64,000 nucleotides of DNA from the NCBI GenBank assembly GCA_964572845.1, contig CAZNFX010000001.1, forward strand, positions 372,001 through 436,000, read 5' to 3'. A program made the position numbers and the translations under genes. Within the stretch, counting starts at the first letter, position 1. Each line of letters starts with the position of its first letter. This stretch comes from Bin55 sp964572845. Its GTDB lineage: Bacteria; Pseudomonadota; Gammaproteobacteria; Pseudomonadales; Azotimanducaceae. The notes under the pieces are model-generated. The model searched no databases and was not told the origin of the DNA. It saw only the letters and a list, made by a program, of their open reading frames with translations. Of the stretch, positions 1 to 8,534 are shown in pieces.

Positions 1-648
1 ATCTGACGACTTGGCATGCTGCATGAGCTTTCCGTTGACATGGGTTTTCAGTTCCATGTCGTTCAAGTCGTCGATTTCGTCGGTGGTCATGATCCAAGGT
101 CCAAAACCACCCGTGTTCATGAAATTCTTGCCTGGAGTGAATTGACTGGTATGGCGCTGGTACTCGCGAACACTTCCATCGTTGTAGCAGCTGAAGCCGA
201 AAATGTACTCCAAGAAATCTTCTCTAGGAATGCGTCTGCCACGTTTGCCAATGACCATGGCAATCTCGCCTTCGAAGTCTAACGTGTTCGATTCGCTTGG
301 GCGTACCATGCAACCTTGGTGACCCACCTGAGCGGCTGCAAACCTTACGAATATTGTGGGATGGTCTTCTCCCCCGCGACCGGTTTCCTGCTGATGCGCT
401 TTGTAGTTCAATCCCACACAAAGAATCTTCTCAGGATCGGTAATTGGCGGAAGAAGCGTTACGTCAGCTAGTGAATGCTGTGGATATTCCCGCTTTGAAC
501 CGGAAACAAGCGTTGACAACGCTCCATCCCTCAGAGCTTCTCCTAGAGTCGAGTATTCCCCATGGTGGCCAACGTCATGGATCATTTCCTCTTGATTTAC
601 AAAACCAAATGACCTATTAGTTCCCTTCTGGAAAGATACCCAACGCAT
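1..648 (-). CDS. Fumarylacetoacetate hydrolase (FAH) family protein, C-terminus cut by window edge
   Basis: The frame is open from an ATG at 648 to base 1, giving the first 216 residues; the rest lies outside the window. The start is supported by AAGGAG about 9 nt upstream. The sequence carries FAH-fold hallmarks: KILCVGLNYKAHQQE, then LDFEGEIAMVIGKRG (metal-binding E-x-E region), then YIFGFSCYNDGSVREYQR. Family members cleave C-C bonds in acylpyruvates or diketo acids, or isomerise and decarboxylate catabolic intermediates, using Mg2+. The substrate cannot be told from sequence. The usual G-x-N-Y-x-x-H core reads GLNYKAH, so the fold is intact. It follows a Zn alcohol dehydrogenase and a PdxA-family gene on the same strand, which suggests a small catabolic group. 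Family call is firm; substrate is unknown. Confidence 0.85.
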   Translation of the reverse strand, partial: MRWVSFQKGTNRSFGFVNQEEMIHDVGHHGEYSTLGEALRDGALSTLVSGSKREYPQHSLADVTLLPPITDPEKILCVGLNYKAHQQETGRGGEDHPTIFVRFAAAQVGHQGCMVRPSESNTLDFEGEIAMVIGKRGRRIPREDFLEYIFGFSCYNDGSVREYQRHTSQFTPGKNFMNTGGFGPWIMTTDEIDDLNDMELKTHVNGKLMQHAKSSD

Positions 649-783
649 TGCCGCGGCTCCTTATGTCTGTTGCGCTTAACCCTCTCTCCCGTAGTCGCAG
701 CTTGTCCCGAGCACTACAGGACTTTCGCAAGAAGTAAATGTGCCAAAGCTCGACAATTTCATCTCTTGCGCTATAGCGCTTGG

Positions 784-1869
784 TTAGTTGAATACAACTA
801 CGTGACGTGCTTCTTCGCCTGTTTCGAGCTGTGCAAATGCATCGTTGATATCAGCAAGCCGGATCGTCTGTGCCAGCAAATCGTCAAGATGCAAAGAGCC
901 TCGCAGGTAGAAGTCAACAAATCGGGGCATATCCACTCGAAATCTATTCGATCCCATCATTGATCCCTGAAGCGTCTTTTCTTGAAGGAAGTCGGGACCA
1001 TGTAATGAAACCATTTCACCAGGAGGAATCATTCCAATAACGGTCGCGGTGCCACCAGCCCTCAGCATTCGAAACGCCTGCTCCGCCGTTGTTTTTAAAC
1101 CTATTGCTTCAAAAGAGTAATGAACGCCGCCATCGCTCAGTTCCCGCACGGCAGTAACGGGGTCGGTCTGACTAGCATCAACAGTATCCGTTGCACCGAA
1201 CTTCCTTGCAAGATCCAACTTCGACGCTACTCGGTCGATTGCGATTATCTTTCCTGCCCCTGCAATTGCCGCGCCATTCACACACGATAAACCAACGCCT
1301 CCGCACCCGATGACGGCGACTGTAGAACCGGGCTCCACATCTGCCGTATGAATGACAGCCCCTATTCCCGTAGTCACGCCACAACCAATCAACGCCGCTC
1401 GATCTAGAGGCATATCCTGCCGAATCTTTGCCACCGCATGTTCGTGAACAAGCATCAATTCGCAAAACGACCCTAAATCGGCAAACTGAATCAATGGCTC
1501 ACCGTTTTGCGACAATCGTGGTTCTTGATCCGGGCCTCGTCGTGTCTCAGGCGATTGGCACAGCGACATATGACCCGTCAGGCAATACTCGCAATGCCCG
1601 CAAAATACTGAAAGGCAAGTAATCACATGGTCGCCAACCTTTACATACTGAACATCCGAACCCACTTGCTCAACGATGCCAGCTGATTCGTGACCGAGCA
1701 CCATGGGAGGGCGACTCGGGTAAGTGCCATTGAAGAAATGAAGATCTGAGTGGCAGACTCCGGCCGCAACGGTGCGAACTAGTACCTCTCTCGGCCCTGG
1801 GCTGGCAAGCGAGATCTCCTCGACTTCCATTGCTTTGTTTACTTCTCTAAATACTGCTGCGCGCGCCAT
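784..1869 (-). CDS. Zinc-dependent alcohol dehydrogenase (MDR superfamily)
   Basis: 361 aa, a normal length for class III-like or aryl/NDMA-type zinc alcohol dehydrogenases. Catalytic zinc ligands are visible: Cys39 (GVCHSDLH), His60-Glu61 (LGHESAG) and Cys163 (IGCGVTTG). The structural zinc lobe has Cys90, 93, 96 and 104 (FCGHCEYCLTGHMSLC). The NAD-binding Rossmann motif VIGCGGVGLS is at about 187-196, followed by an acidic residue (AIDR) that favours NAD(H). It oxidises a primary alcohol, or reduces an aldehyde, in the cytosol; the real substrate is not evident. The ATG at 1869 has GGAGG 7 nt upstream. It lies between the FAH-family gene (135 bp downstream) and the PdxA-family gene (96 bp upstream), all on the same strand, so co-transcription is likely. 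Confidence 0.92.
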   Translation of the reverse strand: MARAAVFREVNKAMEVEEISLASPGPREVLVRTVAAGVCHSDLHFFNGTYPSRPPMVLGHESAGIVEQVGSDVQYVKVGDHVITCLSVFCGHCEYCLTGHMSLCQSPETRRGPDQEPRLSQNGEPLIQFADLGSFCELMLVHEHAVAKIRQDMPLDRAALIGCGVTTGIGAVIHTADVEPGSTVAVIGCGGVGLSCVNGAAIAGAGKIIAIDRVASKLDLARKFGATDTVDASQTDPVTAVRELSDGGVHYSFEAIGLKTTAEQAFRMLRAGGTATVIGMIPPGEMVSLHGPDFLQEKTLQGSMMGSNRFRVDMPRFVDFYLRGSLHLDDLLAQTIRLADINDAFAQLETGEEARHVVVFN

Positions 1870-1965
1870 TTCGTAACCTCCGGTTGGGATTCACGTTGCG
1901 ACATCCATTACTCGACGCACTCCGGCGTGAAACGTCTGAGCACCTTCGCATACGACCATTCTGAA

Positions 1966-2928
1966 CTACAACTGACCTGTAGAAAGCGTAATTGCGGCTT
2001 CTACTGCAGCTACGGTACTTCTTGGATCAGCAACTCCGCGACCGGCTATGTCAAAAGCCGTTCCGTGGTCGACCGAAGTTCGAACGAAAGGTATCCCCAT
2101 TGTTGCCGAGACGCTATCGTGAAAGTTGTGGACTTTAATTGCAATGTGGCCTTGATCGTGGTACATCGCCAAGACAACGTCAAATTCTCCAGCGATGGCT
2201 TTATTGAAGATAGAGTCGGCAGGTAGCGGCCCCACGGCTCGAATTCCCAATGCGCAAGCATCCTGAACCGCGGGCCCAATTGCCTCCAGCTCCTCGCGTC
2301 CCAACAGTCCTCCTTCGCCCGCATGCGGGTTGAGCGCCGCAACTCCAACCTTCACATCGGAGAGACCCCATTGGCCAAAGGTAGCCGCACACAGCTGCAG
2401 CTTGTCTAAGACATTTTTTCGTGTAACGAAGCGCGCCGCATCAATCAACGACTTATGGGTGGAGAGGTGTACCACCCGCAGACCAGGTGTCATTAGCATC
2501 GTGGCGACAGCTTTCGATCGCGTGATCCTTCCAAGAATCTCTTGATGACCAATATCTGAGTAGCCAGCAGCGTGAATTGCTTCTTTGTGCAGCGGACACG
2601 TCATGATGGCTCGAATTTCACCCCGCATAGCATCGGCAATGGCAGTTTCGACCGACTTGACGGCTATCTCGCCACATTTCGCCGAAACTTTGCCGAATTC
2701 AAAGCTATCAGGGCGTGGAATGTTGACATCAACCAACGTGTGGCTGCTCTGACCAGGCAGGTCGACGTCACCCAGCCGTGCTCCATCCTGCAATGCCCAC
2801 TCGCAACCATAAAGCACCGGTTCACACTTTCGCTGGATTTGCGGGAGAACCTTGGCAAGCACCTCCGGACCAATTCCAGCCGGGTCCCCGAGCGTTATTC
2901 CAATCTTCGGTAAATCTGGACTACTCAC
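1966..2928 (-). CDS. PdxA-family NAD-dependent dehydrogenase (4-hydroxythreonine-4-phosphate or PdxA2-type)
   Basis: 320 aa with the PdxA signatures ITLGDPAGIGPEV (N-terminus), NPHAGEGGLLGREE, MYHDQGHIAIKV and PFVRTSVDHGTAFDIAG. Family enzymes bind a divalent metal through conserved histidines and oxidise 4-phospho-hydroxythreonine in vitamin B6 synthesis. PdxA2 members instead act on 4-phospho-D-threonate or erythronate in sugar-acid breakdown. The wording HDQGHIAIKV, rather than the HDQGLPVLK of E. coli PdxA, and the catabolic neighbours (alcohol dehydrogenase, FAH hydrolase) lean towards PdxA2. No DUF1537-type kinase partner is present here, so this stays open. The start is GTG at 2928 with AGGTGG just upstream. 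RibB follows 28 bp upstream on the same strand. Confidence 0.9.
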   Translation of the reverse strand: MSSPDLPKIGITLGDPAGIGPEVLAKVLPQIQRKCEPVLYGCEWALQDGARLGDVDLPGQSSHTLVDVNIPRPDSFEFGKVSAKCGEIAVKSVETAIADAMRGEIRAIMTCPLHKEAIHAAGYSDIGHQEILGRITRSKAVATMLMTPGLRVVHLSTHKSLIDAARFVTRKNVLDKLQLCAATFGQWGLSDVKVGVAALNPHAGEGGLLGREELEAIGPAVQDACALGIRAVGPLPADSIFNKAIAGEFDVVLAMYHDQGHIAIKVHNFHDSVSATMGIPFVRTSVDHGTAFDIAGRGVADPRSTVAAVEAAITLSTGQL

Positions 2929-2956
2929 ACCACCTATACCATCTAGCCACTCTTAT

Positions 2957-4087
2957 TCATTCGATTAATTTCACTTCATCCACATGCAATCCAAATCCCT
3001 CCAACCCGACGTAGTCCACCTTTCGTCCAGCCAAAATCTTGATATTGGTCAATCCCAAGTCCCGAAGTATTTGTGCACCCACGCCAATCTCAAGCCATTC
3101 TAGGGCTCTTCTGGACTCACGGCTCGACCTCTCGCCATGTAGTTGCTCCAACGGTACGCCGGCAAAGCCACCACGAAGGTAGATGAACACACCCGCTTCC
3201 TCTTCGACCAATCGGTCAAGAGACACGTCCACGAGCCGGGATTCGTGCTCGTCTTGAGAGCCAAAGACATCCTCTACGAGCTTCTCGCGGTGAATACGAA
3301 CGAGGACACTGTTCCCTGTCTGCAAATCCCCAAGAACCAAAGCCAAGTGTTCGGCATCCTCAAACTTCGTGCGGTAGGAGTAGCCACGGGCTGTCCCAAC
3401 ACGAGTCTTGACCGTAAACTCGTGCGTACGCTCAACAAGCTTTTCTCGTCGTTGACGCCAAGCAATTAAATCGGCAATGGAGATTATGTGAAGGCTGTTT
3501 TCCTTGGCAAACTTGATCAATTCAGGGAGTCGCATGACGCTGCCATCTTCGTTTACCAGCTCGGCCAAGACACCTACCGGCGCACAGCCTGCCAACGTAG
3601 CCAAGTCAAGTGCGGCTTCCGTGTGTCCCGATCGTACCAATACTCCCCCGCGTCGTGCGACCAGAGGAAAAACGTGACCTGGTCTGACGAAATCCGAAGC
3701 TTGGGTATTGTTGCTCGCAAGGGCTTGCACAGTGTTTGCCCTTTCCTCTGCGGCAATGCCCGTAGAAAGCCCCTGCTTGTAGTCAATGCTTACGGTAAAC
3801 GCGGTCGCTAATGGCGCGTTGTTGCGAGACACCATCGGTTCCAAACTTAGCCGGTCGGCCTGTTCCTGCGTGATGGGCGTGCAGAGAATTCCGCTTGTAT
3901 GTCTGACCATGAAAGCAATCTTGTCTGAAGTCGCCTTTCCAGCGGCCATAATCAAATCGCCTTCGTTTTCTCGATCTTCGTCGTCAACGACCACGACAAG
4001 GTCTCCGCGACCTATTGCCTTAATCGCATCGTCAACCGTGTCGAAGTCCATCGGTTCGTGGGAATTCTCTCTGTGATTCAAGCGCAT
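2957..4087 (-). CDS. ribB: 3,4-dihydroxy-2-butanone-4-phosphate synthase fused to a degenerate GTP cyclohydrolase II-like domain (RibBX type)
   Basis: 376 aa. Residues about 14-215 are an intact RibB domain that converts ribulose 5-phosphate to the four-carbon riboflavin precursor: the acidic Mg loop VVDDEDRENEGDL, then DFVRPGHVFPLVARRGG and RSGHTEAALDL. Residues about 225-376 align with GTP cyclohydrolase II (RibA), but the zinc-binding C-x10-C-x-C is gone: the aligned stretch reads REKLVEDVFGSQDEHES, with Lys, Glu, Glu where Cys is required. The catalytic arginine loop (HRQEGRNIGL in RibA) is replaced by LRGGFAGVPL. Such RibB plus inactive RibA-like fusions are known as RibBX in proteobacteria. 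A separate RibA elsewhere is therefore expected. An alternative start is Met13 (position 4051); neither has a clear ribosome site. Confidence 0.93.
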   Translation of the reverse strand: MRLNHRENSHEPMDFDTVDDAIKAIGRGDLVVVVDDEDRENEGDLIMAAGKATSDKIAFMVRHTSGILCTPITQEQADRLSLEPMVSRNNAPLATAFTVSIDYKQGLSTGIAAEERANTVQALASNNTQASDFVRPGHVFPLVARRGGVLVRSGHTEAALDLATLAGCAPVGVLAELVNEDGSVMRLPELIKFAKENSLHIISIADLIAWRQRREKLVERTHEFTVKTRVGTARGYSYRTKFEDAEHLALVLGDLQTGNSVLVRIHREKLVEDVFGSQDEHESRLVDVSLDRLVEEEAGVFIYLRGGFAGVPLEQLHGERSSRESRRALEWLEIGVGAQILRDLGLTNIKILAGRKVDYVGLEGFGLHVDEVKLIE

Positions 4088-4135
4088 TAGGTTATCACGC
4101 CCCCTATTTTGTACTTCGTGTGCAGCGGGTATTCG

Positions 4136-4164
4136 TTATGACGCAGGAACGCCGACCCTATAAT
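4136..4164 (+). promoter_or_regulatory. Sigma70-type promoter of tRNA-Arg
   Basis: A perfect TATAAT -10 box at 4159-4164 lies 17 nt after a weak -35 (TTATGA, 4136-4141, three of six matches to TTGACA). It would start RNA near 4171, about 11 nt before the mature tRNA 5' end. Stable RNA promoters often have a strong -10 box and a short leader. Confidence 0.65.
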
Positions 4165-4181
4165 TGTTGAGCACGAAACAA

Positions 4182-4258
4182 GCGCCCGTAGCTCAACTGG
4201 ATAGAGCACCAGGCTTCGAACCTGGGGGTTCGGGGTTCGAGTCCCTGCGGGCGTACCA
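4182..4258 (+). tRNA. tRNA-Arg (anticodon UCG, reads CGA), CCA encoded
   Basis: The cloverleaf folds by hand. Acceptor GCGCCCG pairs with CGGGCGT (first pair G-U), followed by discriminator A and an encoded CCA. The D stem is GCTC/GAGC with loop AACTGGATA. The anticodon stem CCAGG/CCTGG encloses loop CTTCGAA, giving anticodon TCG at positions 34-36. The variable loop is GGGTT. The T stem CGGGG/CCCTG encloses TTCGAGT. Length is 77 nt. The gene stands alone with its own promoter between ribB (minus strand) and the ARPP-1 gene. Confidence 0.97.
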
Positions 4259-4763
4259 TCCAATCGTTGGAACCTCTCAGGGCGAACTTACAGTTCTGCA
4301 CTTTTTCGCTTTCCTAACGCACAGCCGTGGCGAACATGTACTGTGAGGATGGGACCATCCAGGCTAGGTACCTTCCAACTCTAGTCGCAAAGCAAGTCGT
4401 TTAGTCGCCGTCGAGACAACCGAGAAACAACCCCACTCGAAAGTGCAACCACTCACATTGCGACCAAGTGGTCCGTCCATTGTGTAGCCGGAAGACCAAT
4501 GAGTACCGAAGCGAGTTCTCTTGCCCAATTTCAAAAATGTTTCGATTTCTCTTGCAATAACATCCAATCTTGTATACAATAGACAAAACTTCGCAGGAGT
4601 CGTGTGTTCTACGAGACTAATTCGCTTAATTTAACAATACTACTTTCACCTATCTCATAGTTCTCTTCGGCAATATCTATTGGTCACAATGGAGGTAACT
4701 CACCACACCTAACTCCCCTATTTACTATACATTTCTATCAATATCAGTTATCGGAGGTTACTC
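4259..4763. other. Intergenic region without a supported gene
   Basis: About 505 bp between the tRNA and the ARPP-1 gene. The last 200 bp are clearly AT-rich and presumably hold the promoter of the downstream gene. Short reading frames at 4364-4586 on the minus strand have no ribosome site and no recognisable sequence. The one structured element I see is a 10-bp palindrome at 4570-4579, listed separately. Confidence 0.6.
4570..4579. promoter_or_regulatory. Perfect palindrome TTGTATACAA, possible GntR/FadR-type operator
   Basis: TTGTATACAA is a perfect 10-bp palindrome in an AT-rich leader about 185 bp upstream of the ARPP-1 gene. It matches the general TNGTNNNACNA layout of FadR-subfamily GntR operators. 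No GntR regulator is encoded in this window. It could equally be chance in AT-rich DNA. Confidence 0.25.
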
Positions 4764-5783
4764 TTGAATACTGTATTACTCTCTAGTCTTGCTGAGTTGC
4801 AAATCGGGGATCCCACGATTTGTGACAACCTAGCAATGGTTCCTTTGTTCCGTAGTAAGAACATCGAACCCAACTACATGACGCTGGATGAAGGTTTACC
4901 TTCATCTCTGTTCCAAGTTGAGGAACTGGATGGAGGCGCAAGCGTCTCCAATATTCTGTTTCGAAACAAATCCGATCAGCACGCCCTCTTGTTTGAAGGA
5001 GAGGAATTCCTCGGCGCCATGCAAAACCGCATTTTGAACGTGTCGGTGCTGGTGACACCACAGACCGAACAGAAACTCCCAGTTTCTTGTGTAGAAGCCG
5101 GCCGTTGGCACCACGAACACGGCGAGCGAAAGAAACAACGGTTTACTGCAGCTAACAGATTGCACTATGCCCGTGGACGAGCGCTCGGCAATCAGGCGGT
5201 TTCTGCGAATCTCTCTGCGTCAAGGGAGTATCGGAGTGACCAGTCCGGCATCTGGTCAGACATCGACCGAAAGTCGTCAAGAATGAGAGCTCGCTCTCCG
5301 TCGTCGGCTTCCGATGCCATGTATGTCTCATCTCAGGACCGGATCGCTGAGTACTTGAAATCTTTCAAACACGTTTCCAAGCAAGTCGGTTCCGTTTTTC
5401 TAGTTGATAGCCAAGTTTCGGGCATAGAGCTCTTCGCAAGCGAAAAGACTCACAAGACTATGATCCGAAAGCTGTTGCGTAGCCATGCACTTGATGCCAT
5501 AGACTCCACTCTGACACGTTCAAAGCAGGGCAAACTCAATGCCCCTGCGATCAAGAAAACCCAATGCGTGGACGCGGTGAGAAAGTTCAATGACCGACTC
5601 AAGTCAGCATGGACTAGACAATTCGACGGCGTCTGTGCTGGAGTCAATCTGCGCTTCAAGGACGAGTCGCTCACCGGCGGCGCGTTGCTGCACGATGAGC
5701 AAATCTTGCACCTCTGCGCATTTGAATTGAGCGAAGGCCAAGCGCCTCCAGAACCAGAGATTCCCTACACTCCAGCTCCGTAA
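4764..5783 (+). CDS. ARPP-1 family domain protein (DUF6569-like)
   Basis: 339 aa. It resembles the ARPP-1 domain (named for its association with ADP-ribosylglycohydrolase and rhodanese-phosphatase genes). The conserved course is: a statement of a protein level (NLAMVPLF), YMTLDEGLPSSLFQVEEL, LLFEGEEFLGAMQNRILNVS, then VTPQTEQKLPVSCVEAGRW, and near the C-terminus GVCAGVNLRFKDESLTGGALL. The biochemical role of the family is not established. No signal peptide or membrane segment is visible. The start is TTG at 4764, chosen because GGAGG sits 6 nt upstream. It is single, not in an operon, and faces the amidohydrolase gene across a hairpin at 5823-5852. Family recognition is moderate to good; function is unknown. 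Confidence 0.8.
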   Translation: MNTVLLSSLAELQIGDPTICDNLAMVPLFRSKNIEPNYMTLDEGLPSSLFQVEELDGGASVSNILFRNKSDQHALLFEGEEFLGAMQNRILNVSVLVTPQTEQKLPVSCVEAGRWHHEHGERKKQRFTAANRLHYARGRALGNQAVSANLSASREYRSDQSGIWSDIDRKSSRMRARSPSSASDAMYVSSQDRIAEYLKSFKHVSKQVGSVFLVDSQVSGIELFASEKTHKTMIRKLLRSHALDAIDSTLTRSKQGKLNAPAIKKTQCVDAVRKFNDRLKSAWTRQFDGVCAGVNLRFKDESLTGGALLHDEQILHLCAFELSEGQAPPEPEIPYTPAP

Positions 5784-5822
5784 CGACGCTGAGAATAGCC
5801 TGAGCATGCGATAGCGGGCTCT

Positions 5823-5852
5823 GCCGCTCACGTCACCAGTGGCGTGAGCGGC
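5823..5852. terminator. Bidirectional hairpin between convergent genes
   Basis: Perfect 10-bp arms GCCGCTCACG (5823-5832) and CGTGAGCGGC (5843-5852) enclose loop TCACCAGTGG. The GC-rich hairpin lies 40 bp after the ARPP-1 stop and about 90 bp after the stop of the minus-strand amidohydrolase. There is no T-run on either side, so it is a likely but not classical intrinsic terminator or RNA end-protecting structure. Confidence 0.55.
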
Positions 5853-5940
5853 ATACCTACCCGTGTTCTACGAAATCATTGTGTATTGAGTCTAGTCAAC
5901 ATCGCTAACGCAGACATTAGCCAATAATCTTGCCGTTCTT

Positions 5941-7371
5941 TCAACTCGACAGCAGGATTCTCGCTTGATCCGCAACTCGCGTTCCCTCAAAGAAGCTACT
6001 GTTAGTTTCGCCCCAGAATCTCACCGGATTTTCGAACACAAACCTTCTAAAGTCTCTAGTTGTAATCTTCCCGTCTTCGACTAGCTCATAGGCTTCTGGC
6101 AATACGTCCGCCATGTCTTGAACGTCAAAGTGGCCAATGTCAGAACCGAACAAAGCCTTGATTTGTGCGCCCAGAGGATTGCATTTGCGATTGAAAGCCC
6201 ATGCGTTGGAGGAGTCATCCGCCTCGCACCCAAAGTAGAAGCTGTCGACGAATAGGTCCAAGAAATCAGTCTTTGTCGTGATTTCGCAGCGAGAATAGTC
6301 GTCCAATTCTTCGATGCCGCCAGTGGTATTGGCATCGTTCCGCGTGCTTATGTTGCGCCGTTCACTGACTGCTTCTACCATCTCTGGCCCACCATACCGC
6401 TCAACCAGTTCATCCAGCATTTTCAGATCAAGCTTGCCTGGATCGGTGAAGGACAATGCATCCCGGTTTCTAATCTCCCAATGATTGATGAGATCTGCGT
6501 ATAACAAGCAAGCAAAGCCAACTCCACCTTCTAGAAACGCAAAGTTGAGATCAGGAAAACGTCGAGTCACGCCGCCCAAAAACAAGGCTTTGCAAACAGC
6601 TTCCGATGCTGCCGCAAAATGACCGATGTGGTTGTAGCAAAAGTTCGATACCGACATTCGGAACGCGCGACCTCGGGACCCTCTGTGAAATGTTGGAGAG
6701 ACCTTTAGCTCTCTGCATTTTTCCCATACAACGTCATAGTCGTACGCACTGTCGATGCCAAACATGTCATACCAACGCACGAGACCAGCAAACTCAGGCA
6801 TGGAAGCGATGGCAGGCACGGGTCGGTCAATCATGCTGTTGAGCATTACCACTTTGTAGCCTAGTTCTCCAACTGCATGCTCTAGTTCGGCAATCGCTTC
6901 TTCGGGATTGTGCATCGGAATCACAGCCGCGGGGGTAATTCGATCCTTCAAGGGTTCGAACAGTTCAGCGCAATAGGTGTTGAAGGCACTGCATGCCGCC
7001 ACTCGAGATTCTCTGTCACGCACCCTGGGTAATCCCAGTCCCATTGTTGGATACAGGATCGCGAAGTCGATACCAAACTCATCCAATCTTTCGTAGAGCA
7101 AATTCGGCATCATGGCGGTCGCACGATCCCGCGTGTTCTTGGTGGGTGCACCCCAGAATGCTTCCTGGGCAATGTTTTTCTCTCGACGCTCTTCAGGCGT
7201 CATTCGCAAACTTTGTCCAACGCGACTTCCGTTCGATTGAACTGCTTTTATTGCTATCGGTCCACCGATCTTGCGCATTGCTTCAAGAACCACAGGGCCA
7301 TACTCTAACCAATGCCCATCGGCATCAATTACAGGGTGACCCAGACTTTCACGCAGCTTGGCAGCTTGCAT
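5941..7371 (-). CDS. Amidohydrolase-2 family metal-dependent hydrolase or decarboxylase
   Basis: 476 aa from the ATG at 7371. This start has AAGGAA 8 nt upstream and is followed after a few residues by the family opening HPVIDADGHWLEYG (the strand-1 metal motif of the ACMSD/LigW-like branch, with D-x-D-x-H). The same frame extends 76 codons further upstream, but that part overlaps the divergent E1 alpha gene and looks non-coding. Later landmarks are FHRGSRGRAFRM, then LEGGVGFACLLYADLINHW, then FGSDIGHFDVQDMADVLPEA (C-terminal metal Asp region) and FVFENPVRFWGE. The branch includes gamma-resorcylate- and carboxymuconate-type decarboxylases and other TIM-barrel hydrolases. The substrate here cannot be inferred. 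It is divergent from the 2-oxoacid dehydrogenase cluster with a 167-bp shared control region. Confidence 0.85.
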   Translation of the reverse strand: MQAAKLRESLGHPVIDADGHWLEYGPVVLEAMRKIGGPIAIKAVQSNGSRVGQSLRMTPEERREKNIAQEAFWGAPTKNTRDRATAMMPNLLYERLDEFGIDFAILYPTMGLGLPRVRDRESRVAACSAFNTYCAELFEPLKDRITPAAVIPMHNPEEAIAELEHAVGELGYKVVMLNSMIDRPVPAIASMPEFAGLVRWYDMFGIDSAYDYDVVWEKCRELKVSPTFHRGSRGRAFRMSVSNFCYNHIGHFAAASEAVCKALFLGGVTRRFPDLNFAFLEGGVGFACLLYADLINHWEIRNRDALSFTDPGKLDLKMLDELVERYGGPEMVEAVSERRNISTRNDANTTGGIEELDDYSRCEITTKTDFLDLFVDSFYFGCEADDSSNAWAFNRKCNPLGAQIKALFGSDIGHFDVQDMADVLPEAYELVEDGKITTRDFRRFVFENPVRFWGETNSSFFEGTRVADQARILLSS

Positions 7372-7538
7372 GTCACATTCCTTGCTTGTTTCTTGATCTC
7401 TATTATTGATATTGTCATTTTCATAGCAACCGCTTGCAAGAACAGGAATCCCATCTAACTGAAGTCCTTGTCTAGCTAAAATCGGATATGAAAGACACTC
7501 CCGTTGTGAACCGGTCTTGCGATCGAATTGGAGAATCG

Positions 7539-8504
7539 ATGAATTTGAGCGATTCCACACTGCTTGACATCCACCGCCGCATGGTGCGAATCCGAACATT
7601 CGAAACAGAAGCTGGCAAGCTCGCTGAAGCTGGAAAGATCCCTGGAGCTCTGCACCTCTACGTTGGACAGGAGGCCATCGCAGCAGCAGTAATGTCTCAA
7701 CTTACCAATCAGGATTGGATCACAAGCACTCACCGTGGCCATGGGCACCTCATTGCTAAGGGAGGTGAATTTGGTCCCATGTTCGCAGAGCTGTTCGGAC
7801 GTGCCACGGGTTATTGCAAGGGCAAAGGTGGAAGCATGCACATTTCCAATATGGATCTAGGAATGCTCGGCGCGAATGGAATCGTTGGTGCAGGGCCACC
7901 CATAGCGGTTGGCGCGGCATTCACGTTGCAGTACCGACAAACGGACAATGTCGCCGTCACTTTCTTTGGCGACGGGGCAAGCAACGAAGGGTCATTTCAC
8001 GAAGCGGCGAATATGGCCTCTTTATACAAGCTTCCGCTCCTGTTCGTCTGTGAGAACAACGGCTATGGAGAATACACGCCACAAGAGTCCCACCAAGCGA
8101 TATTAGATGTGGCGGATCGAGCAAGCGGGTACGGAATGCCCGGTGTTGTCGTCGACGGTATGGACGCCATTGCCGTTTACGAGTCCACACACGCTGCAAT
8201 ATCACGCGCAAAGAGTGGTGATGGTCCCACCCTACTCGAGTGCAAGACCTATAGATTCTTCGATCATGTTGGCGTCAGAGGCATGGGGTTGTCGTATCGG
8301 TCGGACGAAGAACTGGAAGAATGGCAGAAGCGCGACCCGATCCACATGTATGAAGCGCGACTGCAGGAGCTTGGTCTATTGAGTCCCGATCAAGCATCGG
8401 CTGTGCATGAGGAAATCATCGACGACGTGAGGAAGGGAATCGAATTTGCCGAGTCAAGTCCCATGCCGGATCCCAATACGTTATTGGAGGATGTCTACGC
8501 GTAG
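7539..8504 (+). CDS. acoA: 2-oxoacid/acetoin dehydrogenase E1 component, alpha subunit
   Basis: 321 aa from ATG 7539, preferred because GGAG lies 5 nt upstream and the protein then begins like family members (MNLSDSTLLDIHRRMVRIR). An in-frame ATG at 7488 would add 17 residues without a good ribosome site. The thiamine diphosphate motif is clear: FFGDGASNEGSFHEAAN then ENNGYGEY. Also present are RTFETEAGKLAEAGKIPG, STHRGHGHLIAKG and the GMGLSYRSDEE loop. With the beta subunit it decarboxylates acetoin, pyruvate or a related 2-oxo compound and hands the acyl group to lipoyl-E2. Presence of an AcoX-like gene between E1 beta and E2 favours the acetoin type. First gene of a four-gene operon (30-bp gap to E1 beta). 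Confidence 0.9.
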   Translation: MNLSDSTLLDIHRRMVRIRTFETEAGKLAEAGKIPGALHLYVGQEAIAAAVMSQLTNQDWITSTHRGHGHLIAKGGEFGPMFAELFGRATGYCKGKGGSMHISNMDLGMLGANGIVGAGPPIAVGAAFTLQYRQTDNVAVTFFGDGASNEGSFHEAANMASLYKLPLLFVCENNGYGEYTPQESHQAILDVADRASGYGMPGVVVDGMDAIAVYESTHAAISRAKSGDGPTLLECKTYRFFDHVGVRGMGLSYRSDEELEEWQKRDPIHMYEARLQELGLLSPDQASAVHEEIIDDVRKGIEFAESSPMPDPNTLLEDVYA

Positions 8505-8534
8505 CCTCATTCAACTCTCAACTGGAAATCTATC

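Noticed and set aside
16..282. Plus-strand 88-codon frame at the left edge
   Set aside because: The opposite strand carries a clear FAH-family protein with all of its motifs; the plus frame is its shadow.
4364..4586. Small minus-strand frames between the tRNA and ARPP-1 gene
   Set aside because: No ribosome site, no recognisable protein, and codon pattern unlike the neighbours.
7372..7599. N-terminal 76-residue extension of the amidohydrolase
   Set aside because: It overlaps the divergent E1 alpha gene, and the ATG at 7371 has both a ribosome site and the family opening sequence.
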